Shown piece by piece: positions 11,488-23,329 of a DNA stretch of 64,000 nucleotides. The notes beneath the pieces were generated by a model, which was given only the letters and a program-made list of their open reading frames with translations, ran no database searches and was not told where the DNA came from. How positions within the stretch are numbered: position 1 is the first letter of the stretch; each line of letters begins with the position of its first letter. A program made the position numbers and the translations under genes. This stretch comes from Kudoa neothunni (lineage: Eukaryota > Cnidaria). The stretch lies in contig OZ199838.1 of assembly GCA_964304625.1 (NCBI GenBank), positions 15,252,001-15,316,000 on the forward strand. The letters run 5' to 3'.

Positions 11488-14400
11488 ATGAAATAAAAAA
11501 TATTTAAAAAGTAATTTAAATTAATTCAAAACATTTTTTGTACAACCCTGTCATGCTAATCTTATTCTGCTTCAAGCGCAGTATAAACCTGTAGATTTCC
11601 TTATTCCAATGAACGATTCTAATAATTTTCTCATATAATATCAATTCTTCTGTTCATTAACGTTCCAACTGTGGTTCAAATGATTACTTTTATGAGGCAT
11701 CGATGTATTAATTATTACTATAAATCTCATGTTGACGCTCTTGATAGCTCGTTAAAAATTAACTCAGAAAAACATTTCCTAGGCTCTTTTGAATAGTGAG
11801 TTACACGCTATGAATTGTATTAAACAATATTTAAGTTTCAACTGTTAATACGACTATAACAATAAATATATTATTGCAGGGTTTAACCTAATAACTCTAA
11901 TCTCTTGTTATATATTAATGTATTTCGACTTATAGAATTTATAGAAAAACCATAATTCGTTCGAGCTATTTTGGACTGACGCTTTCATTTTAATGTTAAG
12001 TCTGGTTACGTTTATGAAAATTGAAATACTATATAATTATTGTAATGAGAAGTCGTAAAGGAACCATCCTTTTTCCCACCTACAATAAGGAAAACAACTA
12101 TTTTTTATTTGTAATTAATTAAACCATGGTATTTAAAATTTTCAACGAGACAAAGTAAATTTTAATGAAAATAAATTATGTTTTCATAATCCTAATAAAT
12201 GAAGATCTGTATTGATCTTCACATTTTAAATAAATTTATTCAATTTTTAAATCGAACATTCGCTTAAATATATTTAATGTGCGAGAGAAACTTTTTGGTC
12301 TATTAATGCTCTATAAAAAAAATGGCTATAGAACAATACGATACTTAGTCAAACAATATGCAATTTAACTAATTTTATATACCTATTGAGATATTTTCCT
12401 GTTAAATAAACCCGATTGCATAACCCCGTCTTTATGTGGGGAATGTGTGTATACAATAATATTTTCTATATTATTGATTAATAATTAGTACGAATATAAA
12501 TCGGAAATAATAATATTAAATAGCATATAAATCTATACAATCCAATTAATTATTAGGAACTTATTGTATAATTGGGTGTGATACATACGGATGAGGGTCG
12601 AATATTAAATTAATAGAATTATGCAGAAAAATTTAATAACAAAAGACAATTGGATTGAATGATCAATACTCAATACTCAATACATGATTAATTAATGATT
12701 AATGTCTGTTATATTTCGGATAAACAATAAATGGAACAACTAATTTAGTCCGACGGACAAATTGCTAAAAATTTGACACAGTGTTTTGTCCCTCGAGTGA
12801 TAAAATAAATAAAAATTATACGAACATAATTAGAAATTCTTTCTCATAATAATTTACATAAAATTTCCTATTTTCTTTCAACTTGAACAATGAATAAATG
12901 TCTATTTATCTAACGAAAAACAACAATTAGGATTATATTATCTACTTAAGCATATAACTCTAAATAAATTCTGTACAATTCTTATTTTATTTCTGATAAC
13001 TTGATGACTGATATTTGTTGCTATTATTGGTTAAAGTTTTGTTTGATCCAACCTAAAATTTGAGGAAATAATTTTTCTACTTCAATTATGAAAGCCTATC
13101 ATTAATTTTACTTTCGTGGCATTAATTCGAAATAACTTTATAAAATATCCTTGCAAATAAAAAAAGCAGAGTTAAACAAAAACAGAACAATGAAACCAAA
13201 TAAATTTAATCAGTTTTTTAAAGTCATTTATAATTAACACAACTTTAATCAACAAATAAATGTTTAAACTTTACTTATGGATTTTGAACAATCAAAACAC
13301 CAACACACATTCACATATCAAGAAAATTTACTCTATTTAAATTCCTACATTTTATTAAACACTTCGATAATTTTAAATATTAAACCCATTTTTGTATTGC
13401 GTGTGGTATATGTCGCCAAAAATTACATGGTATTTTTAAATGTCGAATTAATTTTTGAGCAAAAATATATTACAAGTATGCCACTTAAAGTTGTATTTAT
13501 ATTATATAATAAATAAATATTTTCAACTCTCGATACCGCGGAATTTTTTTGCTATTGTATTCTTATTCAAATCAATTTATTATGTACATAAATAAAGTTA
13601 TTAGTTATATTAATAATATAAAAATAGTAAAGTTTAAAATATCTTAGATAAATCAATCTCCCATTTACAAAAGTCGTACTTCTCTTGATTCGATATCAGT
13701 GTTTAATGTTTACACGTCATATGTAAATCGATTGAGTTCTATTATTTGCAATAAGATCGATTATTGTCATGTTGGACGTTATGCACATATTCCGTTGACC
13801 GCATGTCTCGCATGGTCTCACAATTCTAATAGCTGTCGTATATACAACGTTAATTCTTGTTTGATTTAAACAATATTGTATAATCATAGGCTATGTTAGT
13901 CTGTTTCGTTAGTTTACACGCAAAATCATTTTGTTTCGTTGAACCTCTGCGGTGAATTTTATGATGTGAATCACCATGGGTACTTTTTCGAGGATTGTAC
14001 TATTTGGCCCACGTTCCACTTAAATTATAATATTCTAAATGTAGCCATATTTATCTCTAGATCATCCTTCTTCATAAGGGCTACACAAGATTCGTTTGGC
14101 TTGAGCCATATAACGACTGCATATATCATGTATGATGAATCAGGAGATTCGAACAAATGGTTGTTAAATGAATTAATTAACAGATACTGCATCTTAGTTG
14201 AAAACAAACATATCAGCTATAATAACAATTTACTGACCAATGCCTCATAATGTGTCTTAAGATGACGTTTGAATTTGCTTCCCTTTTGATTTTGATATGT
14301 GGGTTTCATCTCTCTCAAATATTACAACGCGGAGTCAAATAGGGGAGTGTGGAATAAATTGAGAGAAAAGAATATTTGTTATGAAAATTTTCAACGAAAT

Positions 14401-14810
14401 AGTTTATAGTGTTAGTAAAAATTAATTTTATTCCCCACTTGATAAATTACACGGGCACGGAATCTCCCATCTCAATATTTATTTTGACAAAAATAAGAAT
14501 CTGACCATAAATAAATGGATCATTGGTTTAAGCTCTGCTGAAAATTATTATAACAACTGCACAAATTATAGACTGGAATCAATAAGTGGCAAAATCAAAA
14601 ATGTCGTTAAACTATTTTTAACATTGCAAGATTCTTCATATTCTTCTTCTTCTTCTTCCCTAACTAGAAACCTATGGGAATTGAAAGAACAAAATATAAT
14701 AATTTCGAATTTTTAAAGTATTATGATCCTACATTTAACAGCGAAACTTTCAATCAATATATTTACTTATCTGCCACATTACGCATCTAATATTATTTTG
14801 GAATAACTAA
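11488..14810. other. long AT-rich stretch, no supported gene
   Basis: Very AT-rich with many stops in all frames. An ORF at 13939-14250 (103 aa, plus) overlaps an open minus frame at 14025-14207. Neither shows a recognised motif nor joins to flanking exons, so neither is called. A short TTC repeat lies near 14638-14658. Confidence 0.35.
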
Positions 14811-15195
14811 CCGAAATAAAAATGATAAGGAGGCCAAAGTTGAGTAGAGTACCTGCCCTTTCACTCTCCAAAAATCGACTAAAAAGAATTAAAGTTTGTC
14901 TGAATAAAATTTTTATTTATTACTGATGTAAAAAGTTACCGCTAATTTAACTTAATAAAACTATTATTTTTATAAATCGAGAAAATTGTTTTCAAACAAA
15001 CGAGAAGAAAATGAGGACATCATTAAAATAATTACAAACATAGTTGTGTTGAAAAAATAAGTGATAATTCGGCAACCTCAGTTGCTCCTACTATTTTTAG
15101 ACACTGGAATTAAGTGTGAAAAGTTGTCTGATACGCAAGCCCTATTTGAGTCTGTAATGTACGAGTTTGTAGATAATTTGAATTAGTTGGGTTAG
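14811..15195 (+). CDS. possible small gene fragment, exons unresolved
   Basis: The plus strand encodes MIRRPKLSRVPALSLSKNRL then, after a likely intron, a charged stretch (NKREENEDIIKIITNIV) and later DTGIKCEKLSDTQALFES. These segments look like exons rather than noise: low stop density, mixed amino-acid use and GT/AG signals at their edges. I could not make one continuous reading frame. The N-terminal basic/hydrophobic pattern is vaguely like a histone-fold subunit, but this is a guess. Confidence 0.25.
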
Positions 15196-15806
15196 GATAC
15201 CGTAACTAAGCATTAAATACTATTATTAAATCGAAAAAAGTTTTATTTTTGCATAGAGAGTTTGTAAAAATACAGGTTTTCATACATAAATTTTCCACTG
15301 AAAATAATTTTAAAAAATAAATAAAAGTTTTTAGGAAAAATATAGACTAACATATTAATGAAATCAAATTTTTAATATCTCACGTATTCTAGGAGATATT
15401 ACAATCCATGAAAATAGTTGGTTTGAGAGGGGATTAAATGGATCCATGCAAATGGCCACGCCCATTAGAAAAAAGCATGTTATTCCAATTTAAATCCAAT
15501 CTCACAACAATCAACTTCGTCAGAATTCGTTATATTTGTTTTTAAAATTAAGCTTGTGAGATTATCCGCGTAACCTTAAATATAAGCCTAGAAAAATAAA
15601 TAAATTTCGCGACTGAACACCAGTTTGATTTAATGCGCAATAAGACGATTTTAAAACACCAATAAAACTTTCAGATACATAATCACATGATTCTGGCGAT
15701 AATTTCAAGCAGGCCGATAAATTATTTTTTCGATTCGTCGAGAATAATTTATGATGTTCATAATTTATACGAAAATATATAGCTGCTTGTTGAGAATTGC
15801 GTACTA

Positions 15807-16512
15807 CAGTAATGGACCAGTCGTACGTACATTAGTTATTTTACATATTCAAAGGTTCTCTCATATTTATAATGATTTCAAAAATGATTTAATGTTATTA
15901 CTACTCGCTCTAAATAATTTATAAGCATAAATAATACGAAAAAATAAAAAGTCACGTGAGGATCTGTCGTACGTACCCTTTTGCTTTGACCGAGTGATTA
16001 AATTGATTAAATTAAGCGTTTTCTTTCTTTTTATCACGATTAAACAATTAGTAAGTTTGTATAATTACATCAATGCAGTAGCTAGTTGAAAAATGAAGGA
16101 TAAGCATAGAAACATGTTGTAGATACGTAGTAGCGTGGTTTATAATGATGTCCACTCTAATTAATAGAAATGACAATGGCGCAATGACGGCCCCCTCAAT
16201 AATTTAGAAACGGATGATGATTTCATTGATCAAAAATTGAGCCTTTCAGAGATGGTCTTATTTTATTTAGAAGGGCTTGGCAACTATTTTAAACATCATG
16301 GCTCAGAAAAGTGGGAGTTAATGTCTGATTCTATTCCAGATGTTTATTCATTTATAAATCGTAATTTTAAACAAAAAAAAACAATAGTCTTTTCATCAAT
16401 ATTTATGTTACAGCTAGTTTTGTTTTCAACATTTCCGTGCGCGTACGCAAAAATACGTATTACTGGTCCCGTCCCGGCCTGATATCACGTACGACCGACC
16501 GATCCATTACTG
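15807..16512. mobile_element. CAGT-ended inverted-repeat element, 706 bp
   Basis: The left end CAGTAATGGACC...TCGTACGTAC (15807) and right end, read in reverse complement, CAGTAATGGATCGGTCGG (16512) form terminal inverted repeats rich in CGTACG. An internal copy of the terminal core with a GTCACGTGA block lies at about 15950-15978. The frame at 16237-16482 inside has no recognised transposase motif. No target duplication could be confirmed. It shares architecture with elements at 27850-28525 and 33183-34020. Confidence 0.5.
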
Positions 16513-18025
16513 CATTAAATTTTTGGAAATATTGTAATGATCGAAAGGTTTCACTTTAAGACGATAACGAATTAAAATGACGCAAGACTTAACCTCATAT
16601 TTACAAACTAAACAATTCACCTCATCACTCGACAACTAATCATCGATTAAATTTCAACGCGTGATGAAATCTCGTTGTTTTACACCTAGTCACTTGGTTT
16701 AATACTTTCGATATAGCATGCACATGTAAAATGGATTTCATGAATAGTAGTAACTCAATCATATTTGAAATTGATAAAAATATTTTGATTCAACTTTACC
16801 TTGAGAAAAAAAGATCATTACGTAAATCATAGTCACGTTATGGAAAAAATTTGTTTAATAACCAGTTTATTATATGTATCCTCATACCTTTGTTATAATT
16901 TAAATTCCCCTAACATTTGACATAAACGCACAACATAGTAGTTATAAATGTGAAGAGAAAGTGGCAATACGATATTATATTGATTGGGTGTAGTGTTGGT
17001 TACAAGGTTAAAAAAGTTAAAGAATCACTTTCCAATTTAGCACTATTTATCTGCACCATCTAAAAATACACAAATATAGTACCTTTGATGGGATAATTAG
17101 TGAGAAATAAAAGACAGTTTTAAGTTAATATTGTTGTTAATGGCCAAATTAATAGTAATCTTATAATGTTGCTATGAATGAGTATTGAACAAAAAATATT
17201 TTAGCGATCTATATCTAGTTTCATAATGGTTGAAACATACGGCATCTGTACCACAGTTGCCTATCTTTCAGTCGTTTGTTGTAATTGGAAGATTATGAAA
17301 TTAGTGAAGTGTGGTTTAATCAGAAGCACACAAGCAGCCCTATGAGAATTACAGAAGATCAGAATCATCTACAAAATTCGGTACATGTGATTCGATTAGG
17401 TTGAAGTGAAGGCTTAAAAAACAAACAGAGATGAAACTTCGCTGAGACAAAACGGATTAAGTTATAATTGGTAGGAGATTAAATGCCGTTTAGGGCCCAA
17501 TCGTAACATGACGATAGTTTCGATAATACTACTTATACGCCAGATGAATCGCCATAATAGAAATTATATGGGTACTTAATAGTAGTTATAGTGATTGATG
17601 GTGGTTAGTTAAAAGGTAGTAGTTGTGAGCAATTGAACGAGTATCTAGCTGGGGGATTAAATAGTGATACAGTAATTAACACGAAATTCAATCGTTTTCT
17701 AAAGATAACGCAATCCAAATCGATAAATCCTGCCAAAATTGGCCAAACATATCAATTAAACTATTTAACAACCCGATACATATATATATAAAATCATTTA
17801 TCAAACAATTTGATCGGCTGACTATTTTGAGTTGCACTTCACACTGTGTATTAATAATGATGTTATTAGTTTTAGGGGTCGAATTCATACGAGATTCGAT
17901 AGTTACTGACGATTTGTAGGGGCAATAATTTAGTTGGCGCAACCATTATTTCAACGATCTCCCCCAAGTTATCATTGTTTATTTAATTGATATTTAATGT
18001 GGTGATACTTATTGCAGAATTCTCT
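16513..18025. other. region 5' of the CK1 gamma gene
   Basis: About 1.5 kb of AT-rich sequence lies upstream of the kinase start. A minus-strand ORF at 17688-17942 (84 aa) has no recognised motif and no clear splice partners. The sequence ATTGCAG at 18011-18017 could be the 3' end of a leader intron. No promoter element was recognised. Confidence 0.3.
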
Positions 18026-19542
18026 ATGGTTCCAGCAAGCAATATTAAAATGCCATCAGAGAGCCATAGCAGGAACGTGCTGATTGATGGTCGCTATTTG
18101 TTAGGCAAAAAATTAGGTGCAGGGAACTTTGGTGAAATTCGAATAGGTACTTTTGTGGTTGGTTGTAGTGGTGATTGTTTCAACCTATTTTATCTTCAGC
18201 CAAAGATGAACAAACAGAAAAAAAATATGCTGTCAAACTGGTAATTGATTGAATGAATTATCGTCTCATCCGTAATTTTTATGTTTTTTATGGTGTTTAT
18301 GCGATTAGGAACCTACCAATTTCAGCAATAGACAATTGTATTTGGAAAATAAATTCTATCGAGCTATGCATGATGGTAGTTTTGCAGGTATAAATACTAA
18401 TAGTTGTCGCGGCAGTATTACAACATTTATTCTATATGTTTTTCATATTCACATGATTACAATCATTAATTTCTCTATTAGAGGGAATACCCAGAGTCTA
18501 CTATTACGGCATGGCAGGCAAATATTATTCGTTAGTTATGGATTTGTTGGGCTATTCGCTGGAAGAACTTTTCGAACTGTGTAGTAGAAAATTTTCGGTC
18601 AGAACTGTCTGCCAAATTGCCATTCAAACAGTAACTCAAATTACCAAATTACCACATCAATTTCTTTTCACTCATCGACATATACACTAGATCCGACGTA
18701 TTCAAACTGTACACTCGCATCACATTGTCTACAGAGATATCAAACCCGAAAATTTTCTGATCGGAAACGATACAGACACTTGGACTAAAATTTATATTGT
18801 TGACTTTGGTCTCTCCAAACACTACATCGATCCCCAATCGTTGCGTCATATCCCATACAAAGAACACAAAAGTTTGACCGGCACTGCTCGCTACATGAGT
18901 ATCAATACCCATATGGGCATTGAACAAAGTAGAAGAGATGATTTGGAATCGTTGGGCCATATGTTTTTCTATCTTCTCAAAGGGCAACTACCTTGGCAAG
19001 GTCTCAAAGCTAACGATATTAAAGAGCGATATCAACGCATAGGGGAAGTCAAACGTTCCACTCCTATTGATGTTCTATGTCAAAATTGTCCAAGTAGCTT
19101 AGATATCTGTTGAAATTTGTTTGTAATGAGTTTTTGTTTTATTAATGCAACAGGTGAATTTGGTACCTATCTAAAGTATTCTCGACAGTTAGACTTCTAT
19201 CAGGAACCTGAATATGATTATTTGGTTGGATTGTTCGAGAAACTACTTAACAACATCACCGACAAGAGTGGCAGCGATTTTGATTGGGTTAAAAACAAAA
19301 GTTTCAAATTCCGGACATTATCCGAATCACACTTTCCCCGACATAGCACATCTAACACTCCCGTACATCATCGCCTCTACACTCCAAACAACAGTAAATT
19401 TGTTGAACAGGTGGGCCACAGTGGTGAAATGGACAAATATCACAATCCCAATCGGAAAATGAAATCCACAACTGTTGCACAGCGTCAAACTGTCCCGACT
19501 AAAAAGACAAAGAAAAAATTCTCGTTAAATTGCTGTAACTAA
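18026..19542 (+). CDS. CSNK1G: casein kinase 1 gamma-type Ser/Thr kinase
   Basis: Six exons (18026-18146, 18200-18240, 18309-18375, 18482-18630, 18691-19093, 19154-19542) give 1170 nt, 389 aa. Introns are 53-106 nt. The product is a membrane-associated CK1 that phosphorylates acidic or primed serines. Motifs in order: glycine loop [11 protein letters not shown], catalytic Lys in YAVKL, the catalytic loop [25 protein letters not shown], the CK1 SIN-type loop [20 protein letters not shown] and [19 protein letters not shown]. Tyr instead of His before RD and [15 protein letters not shown] are typical of the gamma subtype rather than alpha/delta. The C-terminal tail is short and ends in a Lys-rich stretch followed by NCCN, which may replace the palmitoylated cysteine/basic anchor of CK1 gamma. 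The start is the ATG at 18026; the upstream frame extension is probably leader. Confidence 0.92.
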
Positions 19543-20430
19543 CAACGTAAAATTTTTCTATGAGTATTTCCCATTGCTGTCATCTACCAACTCATATCAC
19601 CAACAATTCCCAAACTGTATCCAACACTTTGGTATACGCCTGTTTTTTAACCGTACTATGTCACATGTAACCACATTTGTAATAATTCAACCTTCTCCCA
19701 TTGACACCATTCATCATTGGAGTGCTAGTTCCTCACACTTTTTTATGTATATGTATTTTTCGATTTATTTGTCAACATTACACAAAAATATCCAGTTCTA
19801 TGAATGGTTTTTTGTATTATATTATCTTCAAAATATTTCTATTATATTATATCTTATATTGTCATTTTAGATTGGTGTTTTTGGCGCAATGTATTATTTT
19901 TTATGTAATAACTAGCGCGAACTGCCCAGCTTCGCACAGGATTGAGAAAATTTCATCATAGAAGAATACGGTCAAAAAATAAAGAAATATAACACTTTTG
20001 ATTAGCCCCGAGGAGAGATTAAATACATCTTTTTTATATATATCATACTTTAACGACTGTGAGGGGCACAGTAAAAAATTCAGACCATTTTAGGGAGATA
20101 ATGAAGGTAGCAAAACCTGAACAACTCGATAATTACTTACGATAATTTTTATTATTGCTCAAATTAATATATTTATCCGACACATTTTTATACACTCTCT
20201 CCTCAAAACTGTTGTGTAGCCTCTTAATATAAACAAAAATATGTTAAATAATTAGGCGAAGTGAGATTTCAATCTCTACGTTAACTCCTATCGCTTAAAA
20301 TTAAGTCTTACATTTGCTATAATGAAATTTGGGGACTTAGTTTCAGTATATAAGGATTGCATCCATCTGATTAAACATACACTTCCAATTCTTCATTAAT
20401 TTAGAAAATTAGCATATTTTTGCTATGTTA
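19543..20430. other. 3' flank of CK1 gamma, no gene
   Basis: AT-rich sequence with short overlapping open frames at 19574-19961 lacking motifs. AATAAA-like strings occur downstream of the stop, but no single site stands out. Nothing else was recognised. Confidence 0.35.
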
Positions 20431-20436
20431 AATGCC

Positions 20437-20745
20437 ATTTAATATAGTAATTTTATAGTGTCCTTATCAGGTCAAATATATTAAAAGTTCCAAAAATAAG
20501 GAATGTATTTAGGCACATATCTACTTTAAATGTGCAGATAGATAAACAATATAAGATGTATCTTGAAACCGTGGATGTATAGCATAAGATTGAACCACTA
20601 AAAACGCTCAAAACAACTTGCAGAAGTTCAGTATTGATAAATGAGGCCATGAATAAACAATATAATCCTATTATCGAACCTCGTAATCCACTTAACAAAC
20701 CTAACATCGAGGACATCACAATTTCCTACATTAATTTTGAATTTT
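20437..20745 (-). CDS. fragment of a multi-pass membrane protein, possibly MFS-like
   Basis: A minus-strand exon (about 20523-20725) encodes MSSMLGLLSGLRGSIIGLY followed by two hydrophobic segments separated by a short loop. The GLLSGLRGS loop between helices resembles the mid-membrane loops of major facilitator transporters. A 63-nt intron (GTAGAT...GATAAG, about 20460-20522) can join it to a short last exon ending in DTIKLLY. Upstream exons are uncertain: a candidate (GVAENLPYREIFMELLI) lies at about 20798-20845. No signature transporter motif is present, so this may be a partial gene or a relic. Confidence 0.3.
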
Positions 20746-21444
20746 GGTCAGTGCAATAACTAATGAGAGAATTTTTAATTTATCGCAGACTATTAAAAGT
20801 TCCATAAATATCTCTCTATAAGGAAGATTTTCGGCCACACCTGCGTACTTATGGGCACACACACGAACACTTCAGCTCTATTTATATAGTGGATAAATGA
20901 TTTCTAATAATAATCTAGAACTAATATAGTGAGGACTTGTGAATAATACAATAATTTACGTGTTGTGCGCGATATCGCAATAAAACATAAATTAACCAGT
21001 GTATAGAAAATTTAATTTCTATTCCGTGAAATTTGACACCAATAGCATATTACCTCAATTTGAGTTTAGAAAAATTAAGGCATCAACAGTCTTTATGAAT
21101 TTTATGTTCTATGCGAACATGTGGCTCGTGCGTAATGATTTTTCATTCATAACTACTAATACTACGGCTTGTTCGTCAACAGACAATTAATGAATCTAAA
21201 ACTGATTGACAAAATTTGCTGAAAATTTATTAATTAATATAATCCAAAAAGAGCGATTGATTTATCAATTTTTAATCATATACACACATGTTATATATGC
21301 TACATTAAAAACACCTTCAATTCTTAATACATAAGCAATTTTTAATTAGTTTACCGAATAGATACAGAATAACTATGCCGATAATGGAGGCTTTTATATT
21401 CTTGATAAATTAACATTCAAAAATTAGCATTCAGATTAGGCGTT

Positions 21445-22304
21445 AACTATTTCATAGGTATCTATTAGTCCTCTCGCGGAACTACCAGCTATTTCACAGG
21501 TAATTAATACCTCTAAAACTGATAATAGAATTTGTTGTAATTTCGTATATTGAAGTAACTTCAACGAATGTCATTGTTTACAAACTCGTCAATAAATGTC
21601 TGCATTATATATTTATGGTGATATGAAGGTGGTTAAATCCGAAATAGAAGTGCGCAAGTCAATAGACAATCCGTCCTCGGACACTCTCGGTGCAAGTTTA
21701 ACAGAACAGACATTTTTGAATTTTCTCTTATTTCATTATTCATTCTTTTTGTGGCTATTAGTTACACCGATAATACATGGATTTGTAATTTCGTAGTGAC
21801 GAAATGTGGATTGGTTGATTTAGTTATCATGCTTTTAATATTTGAGAGGTTTCTTCCTGGCATTAATACAAGCTTAAATATGATGTCTTTTCATAAATCT
21901 CTATAGCACTTTCAAATTCATCAAAAGAATTAAATTTCATGCCAACGTTAAATAAACTCTGATTCATCATTCTTATGCACAAATTAATGAATAACACACA
22001 CGTAATCAGGAAAAATTGTCGTTATGGGTTTATAAAATTGTTTAATACATTTTTGGAAGAATACTTTGATTGATAATATGTTGCTAAAGTTAAAAAACCC
22101 GCTCACATTCAGGCACGTGCGTTATTTTGGAGTCTTCTATATAACATATTTGTATATGCTTCAAAATTAATAAATCAGCTACTCTTTTTAGATTATATTA
22201 ATGTATAAATTTTCAGTACGTCTAGCCGGTTAGTTTTAGAGATATTAATTGCCTGTGAAATAGCCTGTTCCGCAAGAGGATTATCAGGTACCCGTAAAAT
22301 AGCC
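21445..22304. mobile_element. element with about 75-bp terminal inverted repeats
   Basis: The segment CTATTTCATAGGTATC...CTCTCGCGGAAC...CTATTTCACAGGTAATTAA at 21447-21535 is found inverted at 22225-22304 (CTATTTCACAGGCAATTAA, CTCTTGCGGAAC). Each arm contains two diverged copies of a CTATTTCAYAGG unit about 40 bp apart. The 860-bp element has only a 66-aa frame (21596-21796) without motifs. Class and target duplication are undetermined. Confidence 0.55.
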
Positions 22305-22460
22305 ACTGCTAAAAATATACCTATTTTAAAGAAATCAATTATATTTTTACAATAATCTATTTTTATTGAAACAATATGTTATTTAATGTTATTTGTGATC
22401 ATATTTATAAATATGTATGCCGTAATTTTACGATGTTAACTCATTATTTCGTCTAGATAA

Positions 22461-23320
22461 TCAATTCCTCTCTGTCGTATATTTATTCTGCTTGTTTAAA
22501 CCTTTAAATACATCTTTTTCTGATATAAATTCTGCCATTCCTAAATGTTCAGTTTCAGAATCTGCAAATCCAACAATCAAAGGAGCAAGCTCGTCAAAAT
22601 GTTTTGATGTAGGCATAATGACTTCCTCTTGAATAATCTCGGAATTTCCGGCTGAGAATTCTTTATTGCGAAAATTAATATTTGATGAACGCTCGCATTC
22701 ATCGACTGCAGGAAACCCACATTTTCTGAAACAATTAAATACAATATCCTTTGAAACACCGTCCCGTGATTTTTTAGTTAGGAACAATGTTTTAAGCGAA
22801 TGTTTGGAGAATGTATTATATCACTGCTAACTGCAACAATATGGCTTTCTATTTAATTATTTTTGTAATTTTATTTGGATGAGAAAATGATTCCATGGTC
22901 TAATAATTGCAAAACGCTAGTTGAATTCTTTGTAAGGAATATAAGAGAGATATTGGACAAATGAATTTAGGCGTGCAAAGTGGCATTATAAAGAAACAGC
23001 AAAGCTTTCTTGTACTTCGTTTTGAATACCTTGTCAAAATTAGAAGGATATTTTTTTAAATGTTTTCCTAGTCGTCCATTCTTTCCTATTAAATCTGTAT
23101 TTTACTAGAAATGTTTCAGCATTTTCAAAACAACGTGGTTTTTGTGATTTCCGACCACAAGAGATTCCATGCGACTTCCAAGCAAGGATGCATATCGCAA
23201 AACAATAACTATTTTTATATTTTTTTCTCCCCACAAAGCATAACATTAAAAATAATGGACCTCGATGTTGTTAGTAAAATAGTGCAATTTCGTCAAGGTT
23301 ATAGATACGGTCATCGTTCT
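22461..23320 (-). pseudogene. pogo/Tigger-type DDE transposase relic
   Basis: Reading the minus strand from 23320 downwards gives, with frame changes, segments in the order of the DDE_1 (pogo/Tigger) family: LYNLDEIALFY (family: YNADETGLFY), KSQKPRCFENAETFLVKYRF (family: KPRCFK..), KALLFLYNATLHA (family: LLLLDNAPSH), FLTKNSTSVLQLLDHGIIFS (family: PPNTTSVLQPLDQGII) and VSKDIVFNCFRKCGFPA (family: W..VS..TI.NCFRKAGF). The second catalytic Asp appears as Tyr (LYNA), and stops and frameshifts are present, so it is dead. The ends of the original element were not located. Confidence 0.78.
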
Positions 23321-23329
23321 TACCTTTGA

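Noticed and set aside
13939-14250. 103-aa ORF as a gene
   Set aside because: No motif, an equally open minus frame overlaps it, and no flanking exon could be joined.
16237-16482. 81-aa ORF with a hydrophobic C-terminus as a secreted or membrane protein
   Set aside because: It lies within a CAGT-ended repeat element, overlaps its right terminal repeat and shows no conserved motif.
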